NCBI GenBank assembly: GCA_963681505.1
Contig: OY811971.1
Location: forward strand, 4,607,545 to 4,671,544
Length of the DNA: 64,000 nt
Direction of reading: 5' to 3'
DNA from: Eunapius fragilis
Lineage: Eukaryota > Porifera > Demospongiae > Spongillida > Spongillidae
Shown: one piece after another, positions 55,493 to 64,000 of the stretch
Layout: the number at the start of each line of letters is the position of its first letter
Position numbering within the stretch: the stretch's first letter is position 1
The notes under the pieces: generated by a model
What the model was told of the DNA's origin: nothing
The model's database searches: none
What the model saw: only the letters and a program-made list of their open reading frames with translations
Position numbers and translations under genes: made by a program

Positions 55493-58400
55493 ATGGCGCA
55501 CATGGCTTTCGGTCACATACAGGAATTTGACCCCAACGTCGAAGGTATTTCCTCATACTTGGAGCGGGTGGGCTTATATTTTGTTGCAAACAAGATTGAA
55601 TCGGAGCGTCAGGTAGAGGTGTTCCTCTCTTTGATTGGGGGTAAAAATTACGCGCTGTTGCGTGACTTGTTGCTGCCGCAGCAGCCAAAGGATAAATCGC
55701 TTGACGAATTGATGGGTACTTTAAAAAGACATTTTGAGCCCAAGCCAGTTGTTATAGCGGAGCGTTTTCACTTTCATCGTAGGGGCCAGGGTGTGGATGA
55801 AAGTGTGGCTGAGTATGTTGCTGAATTAAGGAAGCTTGCTACACATTGTCGTTTTGGCGGTTATCTAGAAGAAGCGCTTAGGGATAGGCTGGTGTGCGGA
55901 TTACGCGAAGAAAGTACGCAAAGGGCGTTACTGACAGAGAATGAATTAACATTGGCGCGAGCATTAGAAATCGCACAAAGTAGGGAGGCTGTTCTAATGA
56001 ATGCTCAGCGACTGAAAGAGCCTAGTCTGACAGTGAAGAAGGTGACTACTAGAACAGATACAACTATGTCATCAAAATGTATACGTTGTGGAAGCAGTAA
56101 GCATCTTGCTGATAGGTGTCAATTTAGGCAAGCTACATGTTTCAAATGCAATAAACCTGGGCATATTGCTAGAGTATGTAGAAGTGGTGGGAAGCCAGTT
56201 GGTTTGTCTAAACCAACATCGCAACCTTATCAAGGGCGCAACACTCTCTCAGTGGATGATTCTGCAGAAGAAGAATCTGCTATTGACAACGTTAGTGTGT
56301 TTGCTGTTGGAACATCACAAGTTCGTCCTATTTTGATCAAGATTGCAGTGAATGGAACAACGATTGAGATGGAAGTAGACACTGGTGCAGCTGTCTCGTT
56401 AGTATCAGAGCGCACGTGGATGCAGATTAGGGGTCAAGTGAAATTACAGAAGGCAGATGTTGTTTTGAGAGCATATAATCACATGCGGTTGAAGGTACTG
56501 GGAGAGGCTGAGCTGCAGGTACAGTATGGTGGTCGGAGATATGAGTTGTTGCTGAGAGTTGTGAAGGAGGATGGACCAAGTTTGATAGGAAGGGATTGGC
56601 TTCAGCAGATTAAGCTTGATTGGTCTGCTATGTGTCATTTGATCACTCCTTCACAAAGTGACCAAATGGTCAAAACGTTGATGCACAAGTATGCTGATGT
56701 TTTCAAGGCTGAGCTAGGTACAATGAAAGGCATTAAGGCCAAGTTGGTACTGAAGGCTGAAGTAGTACCAAAGTTTATCAGACCTAGACCTATACCCTTT
56801 GCTCTGAAGGAGGCAGTGGAGCAGGAACTTCGTCATCTTGAAGAGCAAGGAATATTGAGAAGGATAACACACAGTTCTTGGGCTGCTCCAATTGTGGTGG
56901 TCCCAAAGAAGGATGGCAGAGTTCGATTGTGTGGCGACTACAAGATGACTATTAACCAGTATCTGGAGGTGGACTGCTATCCTCTGCCAAAGCCAAATGA
57001 CTTGTTTGCCACATTAGCAGGAGGACAAAAGTTTTCAAAAATCGATCTATCTCAAGCATACCAGCAGTTGGTTTTGGAAGAAGAGTCTTGTGAGTTGGTG
57101 GTCATAAACACACACATTGGGTTGTTCAGTTATACGCGCCTTCCTTTTGGGGTGGCTTCCGCCCCTGCGTTGTTTCAGCGGGCAATGGACTCCATTTTGC
57201 AAGGCATAGCAGGAGTGATCTGCTATATTGATGACATTTTAGTCACAGGAAAGGATGATGCCCAACATCTGCAGGCTTTGGAGCAGGTGTTAAGCAGGTT
57301 ACAGAAAGCAGGATGGACCATACAGAAGAACAAGTGTGTTTTTATGGCAAGGTCTGTGGAATACCTTGGCCATGTTGTTGATGCAGAGGGATTACATACA
57401 ACTCCAGAAAAGTTGAAGGCTATTCTTGAGGCTCCTGCACCAAAGGATCTAAATCAGATGCGATCATTCTTGGGTTTGGTTAATTATTATGCCAGGTTCA
57501 TACCAAACTTGTCAACGGTGCTTCATCCCCTGAATAGATTGTTGAGAAAAGATGTCTCTTGGGAATGGGATGAATTGTGTGAAGAAGCATTCCAGTTAGC
57601 GAAGCAAAGCCTGGCATCTAGTCGAGTTCTGGTTCACTATGATCCAACTCTGCCGCTAAAATTGGCTGGTGATGCATCAGAGTATGGAGTCGGAGCTGTA
57701 CTCTCACATGTGTGTCCTGACGGGTCAGAGAGGCCAGTTGCATTTGCATCCAGAACACTGTCATCTAGCGAGAGAAATTATGCACAACTGGAAAAAGAAG
57801 CTCTTTCCTTAATATTCGGTGTTCGTAAATTCCACCAGTATCTGTATGGACGTCCATTTACTCTGTATACAGATCACAAGCCGTTAACTACCATTTTGGG
57901 ATCAAAGGCAGATATTCCTACCCTGGCTGCTGCTCGACTTCAAAGGTGGGCATTGTTGCTATCCACATATCAGTATACTATTGAGTACCGTTCAACGGCT
58001 TGTCATGCAAATGCTGATGGCTTGTCACGGTTGCCTTTGCAAAGTACAGGAGAGGAGGAGGATGTGACAGCAGCAACAGTTTTCAATGTGGCACAGTTGG
58101 AAAGTTTGCCTGTGACAGCTGAGCAGTTGAGAGCGGCAACAGGGTGTGACCAAATTTTAGGCAAAGTGCTGTTGTTAACACAGAAAGGTTGGCCTACTAA
58201 AGTGAATGATGATCTGAAGCCATACTGGATTCGGCAAGATGAGATAACCATTGAAAGCGGTTGCTTGTTGTGGGGGGTGCGAGTGTTGGTGCCTAAGAAG
58301 TTGCAGGGAAGAGTACTTGAGGAATTGCACAAAGGTCACCCTGGGGCGTCACGAATGAAGTCGTTAGCCCGAAGTTATTTGTGGTGGCCAGGGTTGGACA

Positions 58401-59539
58401 CGGAGTTAGAACATCTAGCAAAATCGTGCATTCCTTGTCAAGAAGTCAAGTTGACTCCACCTGCAGCTCCATTGCATCCATGGGTGTGGCCATCATTACC
58501 CTGGCAACGTATTCATGTTGATTTCGCAGGCCCATTCCTGGGACAGCAGTTCTTGATAGTGGTAGATGCGCATTCAAAATGGCCTGAGGTTATACCAATG
58601 GCATCATCCACAACCGCAGCCAGGACCATTGAGGCACTGCGACTGTTATTTGCATCATATGGTGTACCAAACCAGTTGGTCTCGGACAACGGTCCACAGT
58701 TTGTATCAAAGGAATTTGCTGAGTTCATGGCTGGGAATGCAGTGAAGCATATTCGGGTCGCACCATATCATCCAGCTTCAAATGGATTGGCAGAACGGTT
58801 TGTACAAACATTCAAGAAAGCAATGTCAGCAGCAAGGAACGACAGAGCTTCATTGAGTCAGAAATTGTGCCGGTTCTTGTTGACTTACCGTAGTACTCCT
58901 CATGCAACTACTCAAGTTGCTCCTTGTGAACTATTCCTTAAACGTAATATCCGGACCCGGTTGGATGCAATCCGTCCAAATTATTCAGGCACAGTATGTG
59001 ACAAGCAAGCTTTACAGAAAGTGTTACACGATCGTCATGCAAGGAGCAGGGAATTTGAAATTGGACAGAAAGTGATGGCGAAGAATTTCCTGCAGGGACC
59101 ACCGTGGGTGGCTGGAGTTATTTCTGAGTGTAAGGGTCCGTTAACCTACTTGGTTGAGGTGGAACCTCATGTGTTTTGGAGGCATCATGTTGATCATATC
59201 AAGCATCGCCATGAAGCAGAGTCAGTAACACCCACAGAGAATGATCACAGTGTCACTCATGAAGACATACTGCCAGAAAATAGTGCTAAGGACGTCAGTA
59301 ATGAAAAAAAGGTCGCAGAAAAGTTACCATCTCCTGATTCAATGCTGCTACCATCACATCAGGCTGTGCAGGCCTCAGATGAACCAGTGGTACCAGTTGT
59401 GGTGGAACCGGATGATGGAAAGACAGGTTCGAGCAAGTCAACCACAACTACTCCAAAGACAGTAAGTGGAGAGGAGTGTAGTGTAGTGTATGAACCATAT
59501 GGTGTGCATGAATTAGAGTGCGCATGCGCAGAACAGTAG
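55493..59539 (+). CDS. Gypsy Gag-Pol polyprotein, intact
   Basis: The frame is open from 55400, but the likely start is the ATG at 55493 (just after the LTR and primer site), giving 1348 residues. From that start: Gag about 1-190; two CCHC zinc knuckles at about 196-229 (both C-x2-C-x4-H-x4-C); aspartic protease with DTGA at about 296; reverse transcriptase about 430-630 with YIDD at about 578-581; RNase H about 725-845 (GDASEYGVGAV, TDHKPL); integrase with HHCC zinc domain about 946-982 and catalytic D, D, E at about 1010, 1065 and 1101 (exact D-35-E spacing). The C-terminal region contains a GPY/F-like module (VAGVISECKGPLTYLVEV). Gag and Pol share one frame, without a frameshift. The last 21 codons lie inside the 3' LTR. 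No envelope-like ORF. It acts in retrotransposition; all visible catalytic residues are present. Confidence 0.96.
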   Translation: MAHMAFGHIQEFDPNVEGISSYLERVGLYFVANKIESERQVEVFLSLIGGKNYALLRDLLLPQQPKDKSLDELMGTLKRHFEPKPVVIAERFHFHRRGQGVDESVAEYVAELRKLATHCRFGGYLEEALRDRLVCGLREESTQRALLTENELTLARALEIAQSREAVLMNAQRLKEPSLTVKKVTTRTDTTMSSKCIRCGSSKHLADRCQFRQATCFKCNKPGHIARVCRSGGKPVGLSKPTSQPYQGRNTLSVDDSAEEESAIDNVSVFAVGTSQVRPILIKIAVNGTTIEMEVDTGAAVSLVSERTWMQIRGQVKLQKADVVLRAYNHMRLKVLGEAELQVQYGGRRYELLLRVVKEDGPSLIGRDWLQQIKLDWSAMCHLITPSQSDQMVKTLMHKYADVFKAELGTMKGIKAKLVLKAEVVPKFIRPRPIPFALKEAVEQELRHLEEQGILRRITHSSWAAPIVVVPKKDGRVRLCGDYKMTINQYLEVDCYPLPKPNDLFATLAGGQKFSKIDLSQAYQQLVLEEESCELVVINTHIGLFSYTRLPFGVASAPALFQRAMDSILQGIAGVICYIDDILVTGKDDAQHLQALEQVLSRLQKAGWTIQKNKCVFMARSVEYLGHVVDAEGLHTTPEKLKAILEAPAPKDLNQMRSFLGLVNYYARFIPNLSTVLHPLNRLLRKDVSWEWDELCEEAFQLAKQSLASSRVLVHYDPTLPLKLAGDASEYGVGAVLSHVCPDGSERPVAFASRTLSSSERNYAQLEKEALSLIFGVRKFHQYLYGRPFTLYTDHKPLTTILGSKADIPTLAAARLQRWALLLSTYQYTIEYRSTACHANADGLSRLPLQSTGEEEDVTAATVFNVAQLESLPVTAEQLRAATGCDQILGKVLLLTQKGWPTKVNDDLKPYWIRQDEITIESGCLLWGVRVLVPKKLQGRVLEELHKGHPGASRMKSLARSYLWWPGLDTELEHLAKSCIPCQEVKLTPPAAPLHPWVWPSLPWQRIHVDFAGPFLGQQFLIVVDAHSKWPEVIPMASSTTAARTIEALRLLFASYGVPNQLVSDNGPQFVSKEFAEFMAGNAVKHIRVAPYHPASNGLAERFVQTFKKAMSAARNDRASLSQKLCRFLLTYRSTPHATTQVAPCELFLKRNIRTRLDAIRPNYSGTVCDKQALQKVLHDRHARSREFEIGQKVMAKNFLQGPPWVAGVISECKGPLTYLVEVEPHVFWRHHVDHIKHRHEAESVTPTENDHSVTHEDILPENSAKDVSNEKKVAEKLPSPDSMLLPSHQAVQASDEPVVPVVVEPDDGKTGSSKSTTTTPKTVSGEECSVVYEPYGVHELECACAEQ

Positions 59540-59626
59540 TAGACTGGTAGAGCCAGCAGCAGGCTGCGGGTGTGTCATTGTGCTGTCCTTTTGTGGTATA
59601 TATACTCTTATTGCTGCGTTACTACA
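59477..59626 (+). repeat. 3' LTR of gypsy element
   Basis: 150 bp, identical to the 5' LTR except for one inserted C near its end. The polyprotein stop codon (59537-59539) lies within it. Confidence 0.95.
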
Positions 59627-59837
59627 GCCCCCAGGGAAAGGGGTGTGGCTCCCAGGGGAGAGGTGTCACTAGAATTATTTTGCGTGTGTGTGTTGTGTGT
59701 GTTTGTGTGTGTGACACTGCATGTACATGTATGCATATGTAACTTAGTCTTTATACATATACATATGTTCATGCAACTGTAGATAACTGTTAGCTGGTTT
59801 AACCATCTCATCCCCCTCTTCCCCCTTACCACCCCAG

Positions 59838-59945
59838 GTTGGAGGATTTTGTTTGCAAAGTTGTGCTCAAAAGTCATGGAGCTTACGAGAGTGGGGCCTG
59901 TGAGTGTTACGCTTGTCAACGATGAGGTTTACGTGAGCAGCAGGT
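59838..59945 (+). pseudogene. Chimeric ALDH1L exon (FEDFV joined to LIEEV tail)
   Basis: The acceptor at 59837 opens LEDFVCKVVLKSHGAYESGA then CE, the in-frame version of the exon damaged at 51542. At about 59906 it switches to the second half of the preceding exon (VTLVNDEVYVSSR in another frame) with its GTAAGG donor. An illegitimate joint between neighbouring exons. Confidence 0.75.
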
Positions 59946-60392
59946 AAGGGTGTGGCTCCCAGGTACATGTAAGGGGTGTGGCTCCCAGGTAAAGGGTGTG
60001 GCTTGTACCTGAACAGCAGGGGAAGGTTGTGACTACGTGAGAAGTAGCTGAGGGGTGTGACTTGAATTAGCAAGTGCACATGCTCCATTCCATCCCTCTC
60101 ACATTGTGTGCATATGTTTGTATACTGTTACCCCATATAAGCCCTGCCATCTCTCCTCTTCATATAAGCCCCACCCTCCTCCCCCATGGCTCTGTTAAAG
60201 TGATCATGTTGCTGTAGTGAGCACTTTTGCTTTCAGCATATGCATTTCAGGAAATGAAATGGTGTTTTGAAAGAAGTGTTCGTGGTTATGAAGATACGCA
60301 TGTTTAAAACACGAGCCTGTTTTAAACGTTGGGGGCGGGGCTTGTATGCAGTATTTTAAGTTATGTGTCTAATGCTTGTCTGTGGTGCTAAG

Positions 60393-60625
60393 ATTGAAGA
60401 GGTGAAGAAGTTGAAGATTGGAGATCCGTTGGACAGATCTGTCGCTCATGGACCTCAGAACCATAGGTGTGTTGTCAGATTGTTAGTTTATCATAACTGT
60501 ATCACTGTGTCTTGTATTACCCCTCCCTCCTAGGGCTCATCTTGAGAAGCTGTTGGCCTACTGTGAAGAGAGTGTGAAGGAAGTTGCCACTCTCGTATAC
60601 GGCGGCAAGAGGGTTAATCGTAAAG
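60393..60625 (+). pseudogene. ALDH1L ALDH-domain exons, copy 2
   Basis: 60393-60466 encodes [20 protein letters not shown] then PQNHR. 60534-60625 encodes [20 protein letters not shown] then [10 protein letters not shown]. Lengths and phases equal those of 10285-10358 and 10426-10517. PQNHR is closer to the family consensus than PQNPR of copy 1. Upstream ALDH exons of this copy are absent here (part of them lie inverted at 52.4-53.8 kb), and downstream exons are interrupted by repeats. Confidence 0.83.
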
Positions 60626-60697
60626 GTTGGTGACAAGAAGGTTAATCGTAAAGGTTGGTGGCAAGAGGGTTAATCGTAAAGGTTGGTGGCAAGAGGG

Positions 60698-61300
60698 GAA
60701 AAAATACCCCAGTACTCGAACCCACAATCCCTGGTTTAGAAGTGCCTTAACCCTTTGGATGCCAGATGTGTATCCTTATTGCTCTTTAACATGAATCAAG
60801 TGCCGATCACACTGTAAATAGGCACATTCAGTTATTATCCTGCATGTTGAGTTGGGACTCCAAACACTCAGTACTGCACTGTTTAATATTGGACCAAACA
60901 CAAATGTACATGTAAACACTGATTGCTGACATGTATACATACATGCTTATAAGGTCACCTACATATAAAAGGTGATGCTTTATTAACAGCTTATGTACAT
61001 TGTAGTACATGTAGTAAGAATTTGCAAGGTGCTAAACATACTAGTTGTAAGCACAGCCTCCATACTGCTTCTTTATCACCACAACTTCCCTAGTCCTCCC
61101 TCGTAAAAAGATGGAGACCTGCTTGTACATGTACATGAATGTACCTTATCAACCACAGTTAAAAGTATTATCCAGAAGAGTTGAAAAGGGACATAAAGAC
61201 ACACTTATCGCAATGTCTTGAGAACAGAATGATGTACACCATATAAATATCCCCTTGGCATTCAAAGGGTTAACCATTAGCCACAACACTGTTTTATGAA
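60698..61300 (-). mobile_element. tRNA-like SINE head or tRNA relic, split by a MITE
   Basis: After removing 60747-61269 plus one TTAA, the minus strand reads a tRNA-like stretch: A-box region GTGGCTAATGGTTAAGGC, then GATTGTGGGTTCGAGTAC with B-box GGTTCGAGTAC. About 74 nt precede a T-run. The A-box resembles serine/leucine-type tRNAs. A clear anticodon stem is not obvious, so a SINE head or pseudo-tRNA is likelier than a working tRNA. Confidence 0.5.
60747..61273. mobile_element. piggyBac-like MITE (TTAA target)
   Basis: TTAACCCTTTGGATGCCA on the left and TGGCATTCAAAGGGTTAA on the right: inverted ends with one mismatch, flanked by TTAA at both sides. TTAA duplication with a CCCT start is the piggyBac hallmark. 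About 520 bp, with no transposase ORF. Confidence 0.8.
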
Positions 61301-61309
61301 CGTCATGCC

Positions 61310-62194
61310 CCCACTTGACCAACCTGACCCCTCACCTCACCCCCACTTGACCAACCTGGCCACTCCCCTCACTCCCACTTGACCAACCTGGCCACTCCCC
61401 TCACCCCCACTTGACCAACCTGACCACTCTCCTCACCCCTACTTGACCAACCTGACCACTCCCCTCACCCCCACTTGACCAACCTGACCACTCTCCTCAC
61501 CCCTACTTGACCAACCTGACCACTCACCTCACCCCCACTTGACCAACCTGACCACTCCCTCACCCCCACTTTACCAACCTGACCACTCCCTCACCCCCAC
61601 TTTACCAACCTGACCACTCCCCTCACCCCCACTTGACCAACCTGACCACTCCCCTAACCCCCACTTGACCAACCTGAACACTCCCCTCACCCCCACTTGA
61701 CCAACCTGACCACTCCCTCACCCCCACTTTACCAACCTGACCACTCCCCTCACCCCCACTTGACCAACCTGACCACACCCCTAACCCCCACTTGACCAAC
61801 CTGAACACTCCCCTCACCCCCACTTGACCAACCTGACCACTCCCTCACCCCCACTTTACCAACCTGACCACTCCCCTCACCCCCACTTGACCAACCTGAC
61901 CACTCCCCTCACCCCCACTTGACCAACCTGACCACTCCCCTCACCCCCACTTGACCAACCTGACCACTCCCCTAACCCCCACTTGACCAACCTGACCACT
62001 CCCCTCCCCCCCACTTGACCAACCTGACCACTCCCCTAACCCCCACTTGACCAACCTGACCACTCCCCTCACCCCCACTTGACCAACCTGACCACTCCCC
62101 TCACCCCCACTTGACCAACCTGACCACTCCCCTAACCCCCACTTGACCAACCTGACCACTCCCCTCATCCCCACTTGACCAACCTGGCCACTCC
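61310..62194. repeat. 32-bp minisatellite, about 28 copies
   Basis: Units of CACTCCCCTCACCCCCACTT plus GACCAACCTGAC (31-32 bp). The array has replaced the first half of the ALDH1L exon that resumes at 62203. Confidence 0.97.
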
Positions 62195-62202
62195 CTTATA
62201 TG

Positions 62203-62512
62203 TACAACAAGACTGACGTAGCCGCCCCATTTGGTGGGTTCAAGCAATCTGGCTTTGAGAAGGACTTAGGTGAGAGACATTCCTTATAAGGGAACATTAA
62301 AAAATTACGTCTCACTCATGGGGTGAGGGGACACCATATGGACCTTAATTAATGTGATGTAATTTGGTAATGCTCCCCAAAGTGGGGGGTAACATGTGTG
62401 GGGTCATGGGGGTAACATGAGGGTGTAACATGGTAACGTGGTACGTCTCCTTTCAGGTGAAGAAGCTCTGCACGAGTACCTGAAGACAAAGGTTGTGACC
62501 TTTGAGTACTGA
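62203..62512 (+). pseudogene. ALDH1L terminal exons, copy 2 (first truncated)
   Basis: 62203-62269 encodes [20 protein letters not shown] then DL, lacking the first half seen in copy 1 ([17 protein letters not shown]) and with Glu for Gly in SGFGK. 62457-62512 encodes GEEALHEYLKTKVVTFEY then TGA. The intron between is near-identical to 11461-11706. The minisatellite abuts the truncated exon. Confidence 0.85.
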
Positions 62513-62958
62513 GGACGGAAGAAGTGTAGAACAATATGTGACTGTTTCCAGGCCCCCCTGTTCCTATGACGTTACATCTAGACCTTTATCTCCTCAGCCA
62601 TTCCTACCACCCCAGCCCGTCACACTAGATCTTTCATGTATATTGGATTGCTAACCATACCGTAGTGACGGGGCGTACAGAAGCCGCGGCGTCTAATCGG
62701 GACAACAAATTAAAATTTTCAAATTGCATGAAGGTTTGCATAATCACCATAAAAATATCAGCATCGTCAAAACAGTAGTTGAAGGTTTCACACATGCTTG
62801 GATCAACAAGCTTTGCAATAAAAATAAAATCTGGTGAGGCCAGGGTATGTCGTTACGTCGGTGTTAGGCTTGTTATGGGAGGAATTCATGTTTGCAGTCC
62901 TGATTGAAGGCCGCGGCTGTATGCCCACGCATGCGTGGTACACAGCCAATTTTTTACA
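62513..62958. other. ALDH1L 3' flank, copy 2
   Basis: 62513-62550 matches the 3' UTR of copy 1, then diverges. 62829-62945 matches 13138-13262. No gene. Confidence 0.6.
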
Positions 62959-63072
62959 ACCTGTATCAGGACGAATTTCCCAACAGAGTATGTACCAGGT
63001 ATGATACGATCATATTCATGGTTATATCATACCTGGTACATACTCTGTTGGGAAATTCGTCCTGATACAGGT
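62959..63072. mobile_element. Palindromic hairpin element (47-bp perfect arms)
   Basis: The left arm 62959-63005 begins ACCTGTATCAGGACGAATTT; the right arm 63026-63072 is its exact complement; the loop is 20 bp (about 63006-63025). It sits in the block otherwise shared with copy 1, where it is absent, so it was inserted after or during duplication. No ORF and no certain target duplication. Confidence 0.75.
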
Positions 63073-63459
63073 GGTAAATTTTTTTGCTTTGTATGAGCGT
63101 ACAGATCTAATATGGCGAGAGAGGTAGGTACAGTGAACGTCGTTCATATCCTAGCTGTCTGCAGACTTACTTATTTATCTCGTAAGTCTTTAGGATGTCG
63201 AAAATTCATTTGTGCTATAGCGTGTTGTATATACTTTATTTGCTTAAAGGACACCATTCTGTAGAACATATGCGTTTTCATTTGCGATTAAACTGAGTGG
63301 CTTGGATAACGTAGGTGGTTGCCGAACGCAATCCCCACGACCGCGGCTATATAGTATAGTCGTACACCTTACACAACTCTTGAGGGTCGTTTAAATGTTG
63401 TAACATTTGCCCACCTTATGGGATGTGTGTGAGTACATTTGCTTGTTCCATTATTGCAG

Positions 63460-63558
63460 AAGTTAAATTGGGCACTACTACGGGCAGCACGATATGGCAA
63501 GACAGAGGAGGTCGAGGCACTTCTTCGTCAGGGGGCAGACATTGAGTATACTAATTGG
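63460..63558 (+). CDS. First ankyrin exon of second ANK-ROC-COR-Death copy (partial gene)
   Basis: 99-nt, phase-0 exon encoding RAARYGKTEEVEALLRQGAD then IEYTNW, with acceptor TTATTGCAG and donor GTAAGA, paralogous to 17423-17521. Upstream sequence to about 63100 matches 17005-17420. The in-frame ATG used in copy 1 (17403) is TTG here. The gene would continue past the window edge; 63900-64000 again shows the GTGGTCCAGTTGTGTTTCAG repeat of copy-1 intron 1. Confidence 0.75.
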
Positions 63559-64000
63559 GTAAGAGGTATAAGATACAAATCATTACAGTAACTTCTGCGT
63601 GATGTATCTGAAGTAGCAACATAGCCAGCTCCTCAGAAGGGGTACCTTATACTTATAATTTTTTATATCATCATTGATCTCTTGTTCCCTATTTACACCA
63701 CCATTGTCTTCAATATTACCAGCTTTCTCAACCAGCCATCACTAAGATCCTTACATGTATATGTATACTTTCTTTTCTAAGTTTTTGATTATAGTGTGTT
63801 ATGAGGTCATCAAGTAGTTGTATGGAAGAGAACATGCACACATAAGGTCATTGACAGGGAAGGGACTGGTGTGTGGGTGGACCTTGTATTCATCCATGTC
63901 TGCAAGGTTAATTAAAGCAGATGTGTTCAATAGCCACAAGGCAGAGTGGTGGTCCAGTTGTGTTTCAGTATAAAAGTGGTGCAAACATAGTATTCTGCAC

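Larger units (their letters stand above)
55305..59626 (+). mobile_element. Complete Ty3/gypsy LTR retrotransposon (4322 bp)
   Basis: LTRs of 149 bp (55305-55453) and 150 bp (59477-59626) differ by one inserted C. Each begins TGTAGT and ends ACTACA, and contains TATATATA. A 5-bp target duplication GCCCC flanks the element (55300-55304, 59627-59631). A TGG-starting primer-binding-site candidate (TGGCGACGAGGG) lies 2 bp after the 5' LTR, and a polypurine tract (AAGTGGAGAGGAG) directly precedes the 3' LTR. One uninterrupted gag-pol frame lies between. It sits in an intron of ALDH1L debris. Near-identical LTRs plus an open frame indicate recent insertion. Confidence 0.97.

Overview
The window is eukaryotic nuclear DNA from an invertebrate, most likely a demosponge or another early-branching animal (inference). 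It has intron-rich genes with GT-AG and some GC-AG introns, many short introns, abundant mini- and microsatellites, and scattered ACATGTACATGTA tracts. It also holds a nuclear copy of mitochondrial nad5 with a poriferan/cnidarian look, and an ankyrin-ROC-COR-Death gene. No prokaryotic operons, CRISPR arrays or rRNA genes were seen.

Layout. 1-1187 is a 64-bp satellite. 1188-4200 has no recognisable gene. 4.2-7.7 kb holds decayed immunoglobulin/fibronectin-III (Ig/FN3) exons fused to fragments of ALDH1L, the 10-formyltetrahydrofolate dehydrogenase gene. A nad5 NUMT sits at a rearrangement joint (7.7-8.0 kb). 8.4-11.8 kb carries the ALDH1L aldehyde-dehydrogenase exons. 12.7-16.2 kb carries two inverted-repeat elements. 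17.4-36.6 kb is the main live-looking gene: seven single-ankyrin exons of exactly 99 nt, a P-loop exon, a large ROC-COR exon and a C-terminal Death-domain exon. Two large minisatellites lie in its introns. 37.5-41.3 kb is a second Ig/FN3 copy. 42.5-62.5 kb is a mosaic of two to three partial ALDH1L copies, with an inversion and many mobile elements: a tyrosine-recombinase element, a Tc1/mariner element carrying nested insertions, an intact young Ty3/gypsy retrotransposon, and a piggyBac-like MITE inside a tRNA-like SINE head. 62.8-64 kb repeats the start of the ankyrin gene.

The overall plan is a tandem segmental duplication of a unit [Ig/FN3 gene - ALDH1L - ANK-ROC-COR-Death]. Copy 1 runs from about 4.2 to 37.4 kb, and copy 2 from about 37.5 kb past the window end. 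Most Ig/FN3 and ALDH1L copies carry stops, frameshifts or missing exons, so they look like pseudogenes or debris. Un-purged haplotype duplication in the assembly is the main alternative.

Exon calls come from reading-frame, splice-site and phase continuity plus recognition of protein families by eye. No database search was run.
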